DNA from: Omphalotus guepiniiformis
Taxonomy: Eukaryota > Basidiomycota > Agaricomycetes > Agaricales > Omphalotaceae
Assembly: GCA_028554645.1 (NCBI GenBank)
Contig: JAQOOI010000019.1
Location: forward strand, 1,302,001-1,366,000
Length of the DNA: 64,000 nucleotides
Direction: 5' to 3'
The position numbers and the translations under genes were made by a program. Each line of letters opens with the position of its first letter. Within the stretch, counting starts at the first letter, position 1. The notes below the pieces were generated by a model that worked only from the letters and a program-made list of their open reading frames with translations, had not been told where the DNA came from and ran no database searches. Shown in pieces: positions 15,988 through 28,742 of the stretch.

Positions 15988-18900
15988 ACCTACTTTTTGC
16001 CGCTGCAACATGCTGCCGAGCAACTTCTTTCTCGGTGTTCTGTGGCGCGGAGTGTCGTTGAAGAACCCTGACGCGTAAGTCCTATTTTGCCTCTTTTTAA
16101 AGAAGGTATTCACCATCATACTTCGACCTTAGATCTGCTCCCGACATCAAATGCTACTTAACGTGCGGGCAGGTCCTTATATCCGTGCACGGAGATGACC
16201 TACGCCCACACTATGAACTAAGGCGTCAAACTCGCGATGTAGGGACTGCACTCGAAGGCCTAGAGTCTGACATTCGGGACTGAAGAGCACATTACTTGCA
16301 AAATGGGGTATGAGCTCTTGAAGGATGATGTATACCCCTCCCGATCTTTTCCTTCCCATCAGAACTGCCTCCGCAGTGATTATGAAGCCATTCAACACCC
16401 CCTTGGCACCCAAGTACATCATTCGCGAATCTGGGCCAGGAATTCACCCGCACCCACAGCTGTTTTCTTCAAGCACGGTCATCTGCAAATACCGGCTGTA
16501 TATGGGGATTAGAACCTTTCCCGTGGGGGGTGCTTACTCGAATCAGACTCTGACGATGTGGATAGGTCGCGTATACGCTCCATTTCATACCCCATCCGAA
16601 GGCCCAACCTCCGACGCTTCTTTGGGACAGGGGACGCTGAGCCTCAGTGCTTGAACATTCGGGAAATTTCAAATTTCTCTCGCATTTTACCTGGTTGCCT
16701 TTGGGAATGCTCACCGGAAATGTTATTCCCGGTGTTCTAAAGAACTATGAAGCATTTACTCTCTTCATACATACCTCCAACCGTAAGCTTATCTGATTCC
16801 TTCTTTACACGATCAACGTTCACGGTCAACTATAGCATCCCAGGGCTAAGTGACGGGCTGGACGTGGACCGTGTGCCTTCTGGATCCCAATGACCATATA
16901 AAACCTATAGGCGATGTGAATCAAGTGGGTGCCACTGGGAACGCTACGGCTGACAAGGACATTGAGAACAGTACAACTGATCAGCGATAAGATAACTGAT
17001 ATTCGACCTGTCCCCGCCCGCGCGAGGCACGGCCTACCTTCGGCATGGGGTGGCAATGAATTTCCCCCACGGGCAACAACGAAGTACTCAGTACTATGAA
17101 GCACAAGTAAGTGGCTACAAGTTGGCGGTTTTTTCATGAGCTGATATCATCTCAACCCCAAAAGATGTCATGTTCATCTCTCTGCCTCACCAGCGGAAGC
17201 TTATTCTGCGATAAACGCGCGTTTCAGTAACCAACATACAGCGAGGCTTCCGACACAAGTTCCGAGAGTTAGGAGAATTCCGAGTCATGTCGAAAACATT
17301 CTTGCCGTGGTGACTGGCAATACGGAAGTCCTAATTTTGGAAGATATAGACGCGCAGTACTCATGTATCTCGAGTTCTGCTATGTCGAAATGGATCATAT
17401 ATCTTTCAATTAATCGATAATTAAGTCTGTCCAGGTATTCTCTCACTGTCAACTGATCTCATAAATTCCGACCATGCTCCGTTTGTACAGAACCCAATGG
17501 CATGGTTCGGCAGACATGTTACCAAATACTATCGGGACACGATTGATTGATCCCTGACCGGCCTGACCACTTATCAACATTCAAATATTCAAACCTTGCT
17601 CAATCGATTTCAGGCTCTCTGGACAATGGCAAGGCGTTTGAGTACCGCTCAACTTTAATTCTGCTGCAAGTAATTGATTCGACTTTCACACCATAAGCGA
17701 TAGACCGTCAAATACTATTCCCCGAGAAGTACGTGCTCAGATATTCATTGATGACTTTTTCCCGTGAACGCATAAGCAGGTGGGCGAGTGATTCATTACC
17801 GAAATATCGTTCTCCAGGTGCAATGACTTCCTGATGACTTCATTGGCGGCACAATCCCGAACTATCAGGCGTTTACAGCCGTACCGTGTTACCGACACGC
17901 TTTCTTTATGGCTTCTTTCCCTCTCTCACTCGTTTAATGATTGACATAAGGGCGCCCACACTAGCAACTTTTCCTATGCCGTCGGATAGGTGCTTTGCAC
18001 TGTTCAATCTAAGTATTCACCTGACAGAGATTTACACCTCAATAGATGATTTAGGTCGCTTTTTGCAAGCGTCTACCTGCGCTTTCACTCCGACAAAACT
18101 CGTCATTGCCCAAACATCATCCCCAACCTCGTCTTCAAGCTCGTGTTTCCGAGAATAGACGGACATAATGATATGGCTTAATTTCCACGACCATAAAGGC
18201 ATAAGGAACTTAGAGTTTGGTCGACTTGAAGATTCACGGTGAGTCGGCTATCGAAGCTGATGGCTCTCGAGAAGTGCGGGCATTTATCGCCGTGTCCGAA
18301 GGTAAGTACTAAAATGGCAGGTGTTGTATCCTGCAAGCTTGAAACGTGTAGGTGTTCAATATAGTGAAGCACGAGCACTGAACTTAACCTCACTTCTCAC
18401 TTCCAGGATTCACGCGTACGCGTATGTCTGTGTTCTTGAGACTTTATTCATAGCTCCTTCCCCAGCGGACGTAGATCAGATCTCTTCAGCCAACTTACGT
18501 TCAGCGTAAGTTTGCACTAGAGATCTGTCCAATAACTAACAATCAGTAGAAAAGGGCAGAAACGTTCCAGCTCCAAAATCGAGCTCAAATGCAAGTTAGA
18601 GTTTTGAGTACATTCTGTAGAAATAATTTTCGACAGCGAAACAAATCGGTCTCAACAAAACATGTGGCGCATGTTTCTGCGCATAACCACTTGTGGTTGC
18701 TCAAACGGCCTATACCGTGGCCAACAGTATGTACCATTGATATTGTACTGTAACAGACTACCCCGTACTGCTGCGAGATTGTACTCCAGGAGTCAATCAG
18801 AATGACAACATAGGGCAAAAGAAGTAGGGAAGGTACACTGCTATTTCCTAATAAGAACGACAATCCGGTCAACGATCGGAGAGATAGCCTCTTGCGGTGC

Positions 18901-20261
18901 CAGTACATCAGATCCTCGAATACTCCCATCGGTATGCGGATCCGAGACGATGCCGCTGAATTTGAACGCTTCTATGTACACAAGTCAGAGGTTATACTGT
19001 AGTCCCAGGAATAGGGCGCTTGTATGTCGTAGTTTACCAGTCCGTGCCTCATGGAGAGAGAGAGGTCGAATGTAACGGGAAGGGAAGAGTCCAAATACTT
19101 GTTCGTGATGTTTCCTGGTGAGACGGCACTCCCTTCCTTGCTTCTCATACGAAAGACATGTCGGAGGCAGTCTCGGGGTAGAGGCGAGACAGAGGCCGTA
19201 GTCTCTCCTTCCCCAGAAATGCGTCCGTGAAAGACACAATGCCAATCCGACAAAATACCAATAGAACGAAGGCATTTCACCTCCAGCTCCAGATTCTACA
19301 GACAGCTGAAAGATGCTGCTGAACCGATTGAAACCGGAGCTCCCCTGCCCCTGAAAACGGTGAGACGGGTCTGTCGGACGAGAAAATTCCTGTTCTGCGA
19401 GGCACATTATACTTACACTGGGAATATTCTTCCGAGCAAAGCAAAAGAAGCGTTCATCGATGAAAGCGAAGAGAGCAAAAGGCTAGAACCAAAAAGTGAC
19501 ATACAAGCTAACCATTGAGTCTTTGAAAGAAAGAAGACAGAAGAATCATCTATTCGTGAGGTCGCATTTTTGGGACTGCAATAGACACAAGACGAAGATC
19601 TAGCTGCCAAGCGAGCAACGGGGTACCAATAGCAAGTGATATAGCCAAAAGAGTAGAGCATCAAGCAATGAAAAGACTCGACTCTCAGTCTCGATCATTT
19701 TGAAATTCAGGAGACCTGCACTCCTCTGCAGTGCAGATCGATGATCATGCCGGGATTTCTGCACAGAGCAGAACCGATCTACGAGGATATGCTATGTGCA
19801 CAGAAAAATCGGAAAATGACAACAAAGAAAAAGTGTGAATTTGTGAATGTATGGCGATTTCGGAATATATGCCGTAGGAAAGAAGAAATGAATTTGTTGC
19901 TGTTAGCGAAGCAAGGCAGTCAGGCAGTCCTAAGATGACGGAGGGCTGACGGAGGCTGAGTGGAGCAACAAAACTAGACTGGAGGGGATCTGATTGGACG
20001 ATCTGACCGATTGGTCTAGACCTTTTTGCTTAAAAAGGAACCAGGTACGATTTTGCAATTAAATTAATTTCTTCGATTATGTAAACCCCCTTAAACTTTT
20101 ATCGAAACATCCAAGAATGGCCATACAGAATAAGAGACTTGATAAATGCCTTTGCGCTTTGATTCGGATCCCCACCTCATACGCCTCTTTCCAGCATATA
20201 TAGCATATATCCACTCTTCCTGCCTCCTCTCTAACTCTTCTCATTTCCATTGTGTATTTCA
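15988..20261. other. gene-poor region without a supportable gene
   Basis: About 4.3 kb with only short frames (none above 140 codons) on both strands. Candidates looked at include minus frames at 16177-16422, 16826-17137, 18585-18929 and 18972-19407, and a plus frame at 17886-18158 with a weak resemblance to the C-terminal part of fungal zinc-cluster factors. None could be joined across plausible introns into a domain. The tail includes the promoter of the zinc-finger gene, with a TATA-like tatatagcatatatcc near 20196. Confidence 0.45.
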
Positions 20262-21667
20262 ATGTACACGCATATGTTCGACCCTGCTGTAGACAATTCC
20301 GAGTCTATCCATTCCTCAGGTGTAACAATGGGTGCTCCTAACAATTTCACCTCAAGACACGCGTATTCTTCGCCTTCTGGTAGTCCAATGCCCGTGTCTT
20401 TCCATCCATCATCGTATGATCATCACCAGCAAGGTATGTCTGCACAGTTTTTTTGTGTCCTTATCCTTTCTAAAACATTCTTTGCATAGGTCTCACTGAC
20501 TCTCGGAGTACCTCACATGCAATGCTTGCCTATCACGAAAATCAAATGTACAAGGCAGCTGATTCCGCGTCTATCTACGAGCTTCAACGCCTTTCATCTG
20601 GTTAGTTCCCGGCCGCTGTTCAATTAGAGCAGGAATGTTCATCACTCTCCTGAACAGAATCAGAATCGTATACGTGGTCACACAATATCAACGCGTACGT
20701 TGCTTCAGAGAACTTTCCTGGTATGTTCCGCTGTGTATCAGCTCAATCGAGTCCTCATCATGTTGGTTTCAGAGCAATCATACAGCTCTCAAGAATATCT
20801 TTCACCCCCTGCTTCGACAACACCATTTCAGTCTCCAGGTGATTTCAAACAATATAGTATAATTCAATCTCATTCTGACTGCTCGACTTTCTAGGTGCTG
20901 GCGTTCATCGACCCCCTGTACTCTCCTGGCCATTGGAGTATTTCGTCACCAGTGATCCTTCCCTTGTCTCATCGAACGCAGAGGTCATCTCTGACACATA
21001 CGCCAACTTGACTCCAAATGGATGTTCAACACCAGAATGTTAGTATCTAATCAAATTGGCTTCCGACGTCAACTCATCTTACTACTCAGAATTGCTCTAC
21101 ACTTCATCGTCAAGCTGTGACGAATCTGGCAACGTTTTCGACATGCAATTCGGAGACGCAATAGGTTCTTCCAACTCGCGACCAATCATCAGAGGTTATC
21201 CTGATCCACACATGCATCCGCGTAGGATAAGTAACGACTCTAGCGCCTCATCCAGCGCCTCATCTCCATCACCCCTACACGACCTTTCCTTGCCTTCACG
21301 ACGATCGCCTCATATACGTACTCCATCTCCGTCATCCTCAGAGTTTGGCACTCCTACTTCTTCCGATCATCGTCGTCGCTTTCCTTGTCTTCTGGCGGGC
21401 TGCGCACGCAGATTCACTAGCCAGTATACATTGAAAGTGCACATGGAAGCACACAAGCCGAAGCCGAAAGTGACATTTCCTTGCACTCAGGGCTGTTCTG
21501 AGCGGTTTTCACGGCAACATGATAGACTTCGACACGAAGTCGCCAAGCATGGGAAGGTTTGCGAGTTCTCTTGTGACGAATGCGGACGATTCTTTTCTAC
21601 GAGTAAAACGTTGGGTAATCACAAGTGTCCTCTTGCCCCGGGTGGAACTCGATGGGTACACGTCTAG
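20262..21667 (+). CDS. C2H2 zinc-finger transcription factor
   Basis: Exons 20262-20433, 20490-20600, 20658-20720, 20773-20838 and 20895-21038 join in one frame, every intron falling in phase 1. The last exon runs to TAG at 21665-21667. The N-terminal half is Ser/Pro-rich and probably disordered. The C-terminus has three zinc fingers: CLLAGCARRFTSQYTLKVH...H, CTQGCSERFSRQHDRLRHEVAKH and a third with C-x2-C then HKC (CDECGRFFSTSKTLGNHKC), whose last ligand is Cys rather than His. The fifth intron is ambiguous. Joining 21038 to the nearest AG (21089) makes a TAA codon, while using the AG at 21163-21164 keeps the frame open. It is likely a DNA-binding regulator; targets are unknown. Confidence 0.82.
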
Positions 21668-22226
21668 ACTTTATGAAGATGTCATTTGTTCTCTGGCATT
21701 GGCATACACTACACCTCGAGGTCTTCAGATTGATCTGAGCCTGCTTCATACTTATCGTTATTTCTGTCGATGTATTCTATGGCATGTCTCGTATATAGTT
21801 CTCCTGGGAAAATATGGACTAGTAATCGGAAAAACAACACGCACTTGTACATACCACGATCTTTTCATGCAATGCATCATTCAAAACCCTTCTGATGAAA
21901 TGTGACACTGATAGTATATGTAGTCGAATCAGGTATAGTCTGGTATAGTACATCTACAGTATACGCAATAATTTGCTCTCAATTAATTTGTACGAACGTG
22001 AGTAAACACTTAATGTCATCTGCCCCCCGACAGATCGCTCGATATGTTGTTTGAATTACAACTTTTGTCCAATTCACCGCGTTAGTACGCCTAGAAGTAA
22101 CGTAACCGATAAACACTTAATCTTACTGATCTCAGCGGTAGCAATCGGAGGAAAAACAGCAAAAAAAGACAGGAGGTTCCATGCTGTCTTATGTTCCTCG
22201 TTCCTCAAAACGGAAACACATGCACC

Positions 22227-23172
22227 ATGCTAGGGCTTAGTACGGAACATACGGTACCTTGGCACCCAACCATTAGGGTAAAGCTCGCGCGAAATCGTTC
22301 AAACAGGCATCTCAAATTCAGCGGAGCGGAGCTAATATGCCCTCGGACTTTACAGATCCGAGTCAACCATACATGTTTGGACCAAGCAATCTTCGGTTAT
22401 GCACACAAGTTCGAAACTACTCATCCAAGACACGGCGTCCTTCGACCTTTTTCGCAAAGGCGAGTTGTTATTGAAGCACCACCGGCCACCCCGGTCATCG
22501 AGCATTATCGTTACCCACCAGAAGCACATATAACAGGGGGGATGGATTTCTTATTCGCTCATCCAACGTGACCCTCATTTTCTTCCCAACTGCTGTTCAA
22601 ACCATCTTCTCGTTTGAATGGGACTCTAATAACCCCAGAAGGCCTCTCCGAACCGCCATCATGTGAGTGTCAAGTCGTGGGTATCAAGTCTAACCCATGA
22701 ATCAAAATACCACGGAATGAATTACAGACATACAACATAAATTGGCAGCAGTGCGACGCGGGGAAATTGACGAACTGATGACGTTGCGCAGTCACCATGC
22801 TAGATTGCGCATATACCGAGATCAACGTTTACGAAGATATCAAGGGATAAAGTTCTGGCCGCGAACCAGGCTGGGGTATTATGGAACTTCCAAGGCAAGG
22901 TGTCGTTAATGGATTTAAAGAGAAGCTAACAAACGAACAGAGTTCGTAGTGATTTCGGTCCGTATGATGTTCTTGATCATTGGTCAGTGAAAGCTTTTGT
23001 GCATCAAAACGAAGTGGCCTTCTCGCTCCGAATTAGCGACAGCAAAGACGGCTTCTCGTTCTACGATATCTATATAAACGGTACGTAAACACACGCTACG
23101 GTCATAGACAGCCAATAACTTACATACCCTCCTCTCACCGAGCGCATACAATCAGGCGGAGGTAACCTGTAG
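22227..23172 (+). pseudogene. unrecognised multi-exon gene with an in-frame TGA
   Basis: One frame is open from ATG 22227 to TGA 22569-22571 and then continues open without shift to a consensus donor (GTGAGT) at 22663. Further exons at 22728-22899, 22941-23090 and 23156-23172 join with matching phases and end in TAG. Apart from that TGA, the conceptual product is about 255 residues. Readable pieces include IEAPPATPVIEHYRYPPEAH, RRGEIDELMTLRSHHARLRI and SDFGPYDVLDHWSVKAF. No family is recognised. The phase-coherent splice sites argue it was a real gene; the TGA argues it is decayed, or that an intron there was missed. Confidence 0.4.
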
Positions 23173-25333
23173 CTACATATCGCCCAGATGCTCACCGGGC
23201 ACTACTCAACAGCAGATCCACTCTCCATACCGACTCGTCAAAAGAGTCAAAAGCGAGGAATGCAACGACGTGGTGAAAATGTATTTTCAGAACGGATCGA
23301 CCGCATCATTCGATTCTGTCGTTGAAGCAGATAGTCTAAAAACTGTGGTCCGACCAAATCTCTTGTCTCGTTACCCCTCGCCAAACAGCGGGAATGTTCC
23401 GTGGGCTTACACCTAAAGAAAGACACTGAATCAAATACAAGTCGCATTGGTGAATCCGGAGATTGTTAGTGACCTTGTACAATCCGTCATCAATCGTCCC
23501 TGACCAAACCCGTTTGGTGACACCGGTATTGCGTGAAATCTAGGGTGAGTATTCACTCTTCAATGGCCAGGCCTCACAGTAAACCCGTGAACACCGACAC
23601 CGTGACAGCACATAGTTCATCCCTTCACCCAGGGTTGAATCATCAATGTTGTAGCCTTCTATTCAATGGTTGCAGACGAGAGTCTGGTCCTGAGACACGC
23701 AAACCAAACACAGACGGATTGCCTGATATTTGACTCGGATGGGAAGCCGAAGTGGTTGGCCTGTTGAAGATAAGTAAGTACGGTGTTTTTCTATCACATC
23801 ATTCTGATATAGACATACATACCTTCACCGGAGAACATTGATCAATCTTCTAGCTTGGCGATATACTCCCTGCATCCTTTGGAAAGATACACTTCCCCAT
23901 AGCGGCAGCACTTCTTCCGTACGCCGATCTCCCAACTTCTCACTCTCGAAGGTGGCCAATAATCTTCTAGGCTCATGACGCCACATCTAGGGGCTGGAGC
24001 TGGCCAGGTTATGAGGAAAGGGTTCAAGTCATCCCTGAGGCGTGCAGCAATTGGATGATCGGCTCCAGGAAGTATTCTCGGAGTCGGAGGTTTGTTTTCG
24101 TTCTCTAGATTCTACGTCCTCCGTACGGAAGAGACGCTTCACATTTTCAAATTTGCAACAGCCCTTCGTGAATCCCGTTACCAGCAGCCGCCGTCAAAGT
24201 GTCTTTTATGATTTGAATGCACCTGAGCTCAAGATCATCAGCGAATAAGGCACAGCAATCATATTCTCAGCATATCTCGACACTCCAAGATACGGAAAAT
24301 CGGAACCGGAGAACTTTGACTCTTGAGGATGATCTCGAACGAGCAACGGGTATGTTCAAGGACCGCGAAACTAGCGAAACTACCACAAGATGGCCCAAAA
24401 TCTATTATTGGCGCGTAAGGAGGACCAGGTCATCTATTCAGCTTTCGAACAGCATCATGTGAAGTCGGGGCCGAAAATCAAGGCTGTGAGTATGAATGTA
24501 TGATTGAAGGAATGATGCATGCTATCGCTACCGAGAGAATAATTAGGCTCGTTAACTAAATAAAAGGCAGATTTCTTGGACGTACTGAAACAACGCCAGT
24601 GGTCTAGATCATTGGCAGTTTCTTCCCTAGAAGTGCTTCGAAGACACGATGCATATCTGCATATCCTGCGACTAGGACGAAAACGTTCATGCATTCTAGC
24701 CTACGTTCCTAGTATCATCTAGAGCGTCAATAACAGTCGAAGGAGCGGTAGTTCAATGTCGAGAGACTAGCCATCCATCGACGACCAAAATTCGAAAAAA
24801 AAAAATAGACTTCGAATTCGAAGCACAAAAGAATATGCCACACATGTCATTTTAGAAGATCATAGCCAAGAAGTATGCTCGTCCTTCAGGAAGAGAAAGG
24901 CGTGCATGATGGTTGAAAAGCTTTAAAGCTTCAAATTCAAACCCAATAGAAACTCACCGGAAACTCAAAAGAAAAGAGTTCAACGGTGGTAGGATGCCGG
25001 CCGCTAATAGCCTCTAGGCAAGCGAAATGCCGTCGGCGTCCTCTCACCACTAACGCTAAGCGCGCGCGACCAACGGTCAACGTCGTTCTTGGCGGTCTAC
25101 ATGGCTTGTGCCTCTGGGAAAATTCGACTACAGTCATGGCAACCTGAAGGCACGCTTCATAAGATATATGCGATAATAATTCCGAGGTATAAAGGGCAAA
25201 CTCAAGAGCTATCCGAGCCCTCTATTCCTGTTTCTCTTCTCCAGACTGCCTGTGGCTTCGGACTGGTTCCATTCTTTCCAAGTTCTTTCACTTTCGCTCA
25301 GCTCATTCTTTCGTTCAAACCAACTGTTGGAAC
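23173..25333. other. gene-poor stretch with scattered coding-like fragments
   Basis: Short open pieces next to AG acceptors occur on the plus strand, for example DESLVLRHANQTQTDCLIFD near 23680 and QNLLLARKEDQVIYSAFEQH near 24400. They do not join in a consistent phase. They may be relics of degraded genes. A TATAAAG at 25188-25194 lies 140 bp upstream of the next gene start. Confidence 0.4.
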
Positions 25334-26208
25334 ATGATTTGCGTCTCTCTACTCGTTGCTGCTACATTCTTTGGTGCCGCGTTTTCTGGTACGTGGTTTT
25401 CCGATGTCGTTCCAAACTGCCGTCCTTTGAAACTTTTCTACTTTAGCTCCGATCGACAAGCGTGCAAACCCTTGCTTTGTCACTGGAAGTGTTGCTTTAC
25501 CTGCTGAAGTGTCGGATGGACTCCCTGCGTTGGAGAGTGCTGTAACATGCAACACAGCGGTACGAAAAACTCGTGTGAAATCGTTCCTCTATCACATTCC
25601 GACGTTCTTTCTAGGTTCAAGTTGCACCCGGTGTACCTGATGTCACATCTGGTGGCATTGCTTATAGCACTATTGATTTCCAGAAGTCCTCGTCTTCCCC
25701 ACTCGGTTTCGCCCTGTTCGTTCCCTTAATATTCACCCAATTCGTTGAACAAAATAAAATGCTCATTTGGCATCTTCTCTTAGTAAAACATTCACGACAC
25801 CCACCGATCCGGCCGATGCAGACCTTGACCTTCTTCAGAATCAGTTAAACGATTACCTCGCCCTTGAGGCCGGCGTAAGGGTAAGTATTCTCATCCTCAT
25901 TGTAATATACCCATTTTGAAAACTCACCCCCTTTCATAGTCGCAGCCCAACTCTAGCGCCCTGCTTGCAAAACTGAAAGGACCCAAATTTTTCCTTCAAT
26001 TCCAAATTGCTCGTGTGCAAACTGCGAAAGGCGTCACCTTGAGTGCTGCTGATACTGTTGAACACCAGCTGGGAAAGGTCACAAAGGTCAGGACGTCGCC
26101 TTCCTTTTTGCATGATAGTCTCTCATATGTTTATGTTTACACTAGAATGCGGTTGGAGCATCATCAGCTGAATTGGCACAAGTAACGGCGTTGTCTACCC
26201 AAACATGA
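25334..26208 (+). CDS. small secreted protein, unknown function
   Basis: Six exons (25334-25388, 25447-25559, 25615-25715, 25784-25880, 25940-26086, 26146-26208) join in frame to 191 residues. The N-terminus MICVSLLVAATFFGAAFS is a typical signal peptide, followed by APIDKRANPCF with a Lys-Arg that could be a Kex2-type processing site. The mature part has only two cysteines early on (NPCF, VTCNT) and is otherwise Ala/Leu/Asp-rich. No domain is recognised. It is likely extracellular. A TATA motif lies at 25188-25194. Confidence 0.72.
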
Positions 26209-27521
26209 GCATGTAGTGCCTTTTTTTTTTCTTACACTGGCGAGAAGCTCTAGTTGGTCTTGTTCATGTATGGGTCCATTTATTCTTTAGAGCGAGGAAG
26301 AGCTTCGAACATGTGAGAGAGGTACGAGCATCGAGCATTGCAACTCCGAAAACCAATTCAATTCTAGACTTCTGCCGCGAAACCGGCTTTTTGTACATTC
26401 GTCAGTCATGCATGGCTGACACGAAGCAGATACCACTTGTTGTCTGCTTCGCAAGTACGAATCAACTGTGTAAACGCTGATGATTTTCCTGATCCTCTTC
26501 CGTTTCTCTTCCGTTCACATCATAAGAACGATCCCTAACCTTGTGTTTTGTTTCAAAGGCGAGTTTTCAAAGTCCAGAAAGCTGTCTTGTTTGAGCTCCT
26601 CCACTCGACCTAGTTCTGGAGAGCTGTGGAACTTCGAAACTTTGCTGGCCCCCTCACCTTCACTATGCATACTCGTCTGTCGCTTTGCAATTCTCAAGGA
26701 GATCGAACCAGCAACATCGTCAGATTCATCGCACATTTCCCTCTACTTACAGCCTGGAAGATTGTCGGTCGTTACGAAGGCTCTGGCAAGTTCATCAAGA
26801 GAGGATGACGGATATCTACACGTCTCTGCATAGTATCTTTACGACTGTTTCAAGGGGAAACGACGCTCAAGATACTCCAATTAAAAACCCAAGAAAAACC
26901 CCCTTTAAGTTATTTTTGTTCGGAAAGGTTGACAAGGGGGTGTGTCCAGCTCTACCCGCTCAAATTCAGCAAGCTTACAGCGTTTCAGCATAATCACTCC
27001 TCACTGTCAGCGCCAGTGCGCATATTTTTCGAGGCGATTGATTTAGTGCTGAGATGTGGCTGTCATAGTACTGGCCAATCTTGATCTTGCTGAGCTTCGT
27101 ACACTATAATAGACCTCTTAACGTTGGGTATTTTGCTGACCTGAATGGTTAAACTCCATCCTCTCGACGTTGAATCTACAACAAATGGTGAGATTGACCA
27201 TTTCTCTCCCGAAGTACTACACAACAGTCCTTGAAGAAGAATGGAAGAAGTTGGATGAGGAGATACTTTCACGTCCACACTCAACTGAAGGAAATAGTAG
27301 TACAAGCCGACCAATGCTGCTTTCATAAAGACATGGCTTAGAGACGACATCAATTGTCGGATAGTGGTTGTGGAATGCGTTGAAGACGCGAGACGCATCC
27401 TTGCAGGTCCTTGCACAACCCTTGCACGCGAACAAAAAAATGTTTATAGGCTGAAAAGATACACATAAAATCCCTCGTCCACCCAAGAAAAACCTCCTGC
27501 CTTCGGAGGTTACTACCCTCA
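26209..27521. other. intergenic region, no supported gene
   Basis: 1.3 kb between the small secreted protein gene and the 3' end of the membrane protein gene. A 117-codon frame beginning with ATG at 26480 (MIFLILFRFSSVHIIRTI) is the only notable one. It has no motif, overlaps equally open frames on the other strand and is not proposed as a gene. Confidence 0.45.
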
Positions 27522-28597
27522 TCACACCTTGGCGCTCGCCACGAGTTCCCTCCGTGTCCCCTGAGATCTGGTAGTTATGTCTTTTAGGGGAACCTTCGTA
27601 GCACGATCAACAAGATCGAGATTGGTTAATGACTTGAGGCCCTGTCTACTAATTTCCTGTAACTGCATATTTTCCTTTTCGATCGCGCAAGTAGACCCAA
27701 GACGCCTGCGCGTGTTCGGGCTTTTCGGAATCTTCGGGCGAGATGAAGGAGGTTCAGGGGCTGCTCCAGATTTCTTCCTTTCAGACCCCTTAGGAACAGA
27801 ATCTCCAGGTCCTGGAAGAGCAGAGACAGGTTTTTCCGCTGTTTTGTTTTTCAAGTTCGGATTGGCAGCGAATATGGCGGGAACTATAACGGCACCGGGC
27901 TTGCTAGGAATCCAAGGGAATGAGATTCGACGATCATGGGAAAGTACATGACCTGGTATGACAGGACGAGCATGAAAAGGCTTTGCCTGGGGGTGAGGTC
28001 CGATGATGGAGTCAGCGATTTGCCACCATAGCGCCGTTCGGGGACACAAGGGCGCGGCGAAATGGTTTGGAACTGGTCTTGCCTGCTTCCATCCAGTTAG
28101 ACCTGACAAAATTAGACGGGAACTCCGACGTAGCGTGTTTGAAATTGAAGAGCGTTGGTTAAGAATGGGCTTGACTGTGGCGATATTGTTTAACGGAGCG
28201 TTGAGGTATTTTCTCAATTCTTGAAGTCTAGAAACTCGTTTCGGTTGGCGATTAGGCGGCACGCATAAATTTTCGGTATCTGCTTGACTGGTTGTGATAT
28301 TGGCCCCGGTAAACTGAGATGAATACTATGGACTTGGAATTACTTTTAGATCAATTAGCTCGCTGAAGAACTTACCTCTTGTTCATTTACCACTAGAAGT
28401 ACTTTCTTTCTACGACAGCAAGAACGACCTCCGCGCGTGATACGAGAAACGAGGAAAATGACAACGGCGAGTAGGGAAAATAGGGACGCGAAACATAGGA
28501 TCTTGATACCAGCGATGGAGTTACTTGAAGCGCTCGAGAGGTCTCTTGTATCGAAGGAATGGGTGAAGATAGGTTGTGTTGCAGTAAGCAGAAACAT
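27522..28597 (-). CDS. single-pass membrane protein with basic cytoplasmic tail, unknown
   Basis: Two exons, 28597-28376 and 28313-27522, join in phase 0 through a 62-bp intron, giving about 337 residues. The N-terminus is short and Ser/Thr-rich, then one hydrophobic helix (IKILCFASLFSLLAVVIFLV) followed by a strongly basic stop-transfer segment (SRITRGGRSCCRRKKV). The rest is basic, Pro/Ser-rich and probably disordered. No enzymatic motif is seen. It diverges from the gene starting at 28743, with only 145 bp between the two ATGs. Confidence 0.68.
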
Positions 28598-28742
28598 TGT
28601 TAGATCGGATTAGAAATGTCACGGAAAGTTGAAGCAGAAGGCTGAGATGAGTCGTGAAGCAAAGTCACACGCGTATGTAGGTCTCCTATCTATGTAACTG
28701 TTGCGTCCGCCCTCGGAAAAACTAATAATTTATACGTTCTCC

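Noticed and set aside
16325..16654. 109-codon plus frame beginning MMYTPPDLFLP
   Set aside because: Overlaps equally long minus-strand frames, has no splice partners and no recognisable domain.
18972..19407. Two overlapping minus frames with hydrophobic stretches
   Set aside because: Considered as a membrane protein, but no consistent exon chain or start could be built.
26480..26833. 117-codon ATG-initiated plus frame with hydrophobic start
   Set aside because: No motif, no cysteine pattern, and the opposite strand is also open; too weak to call.
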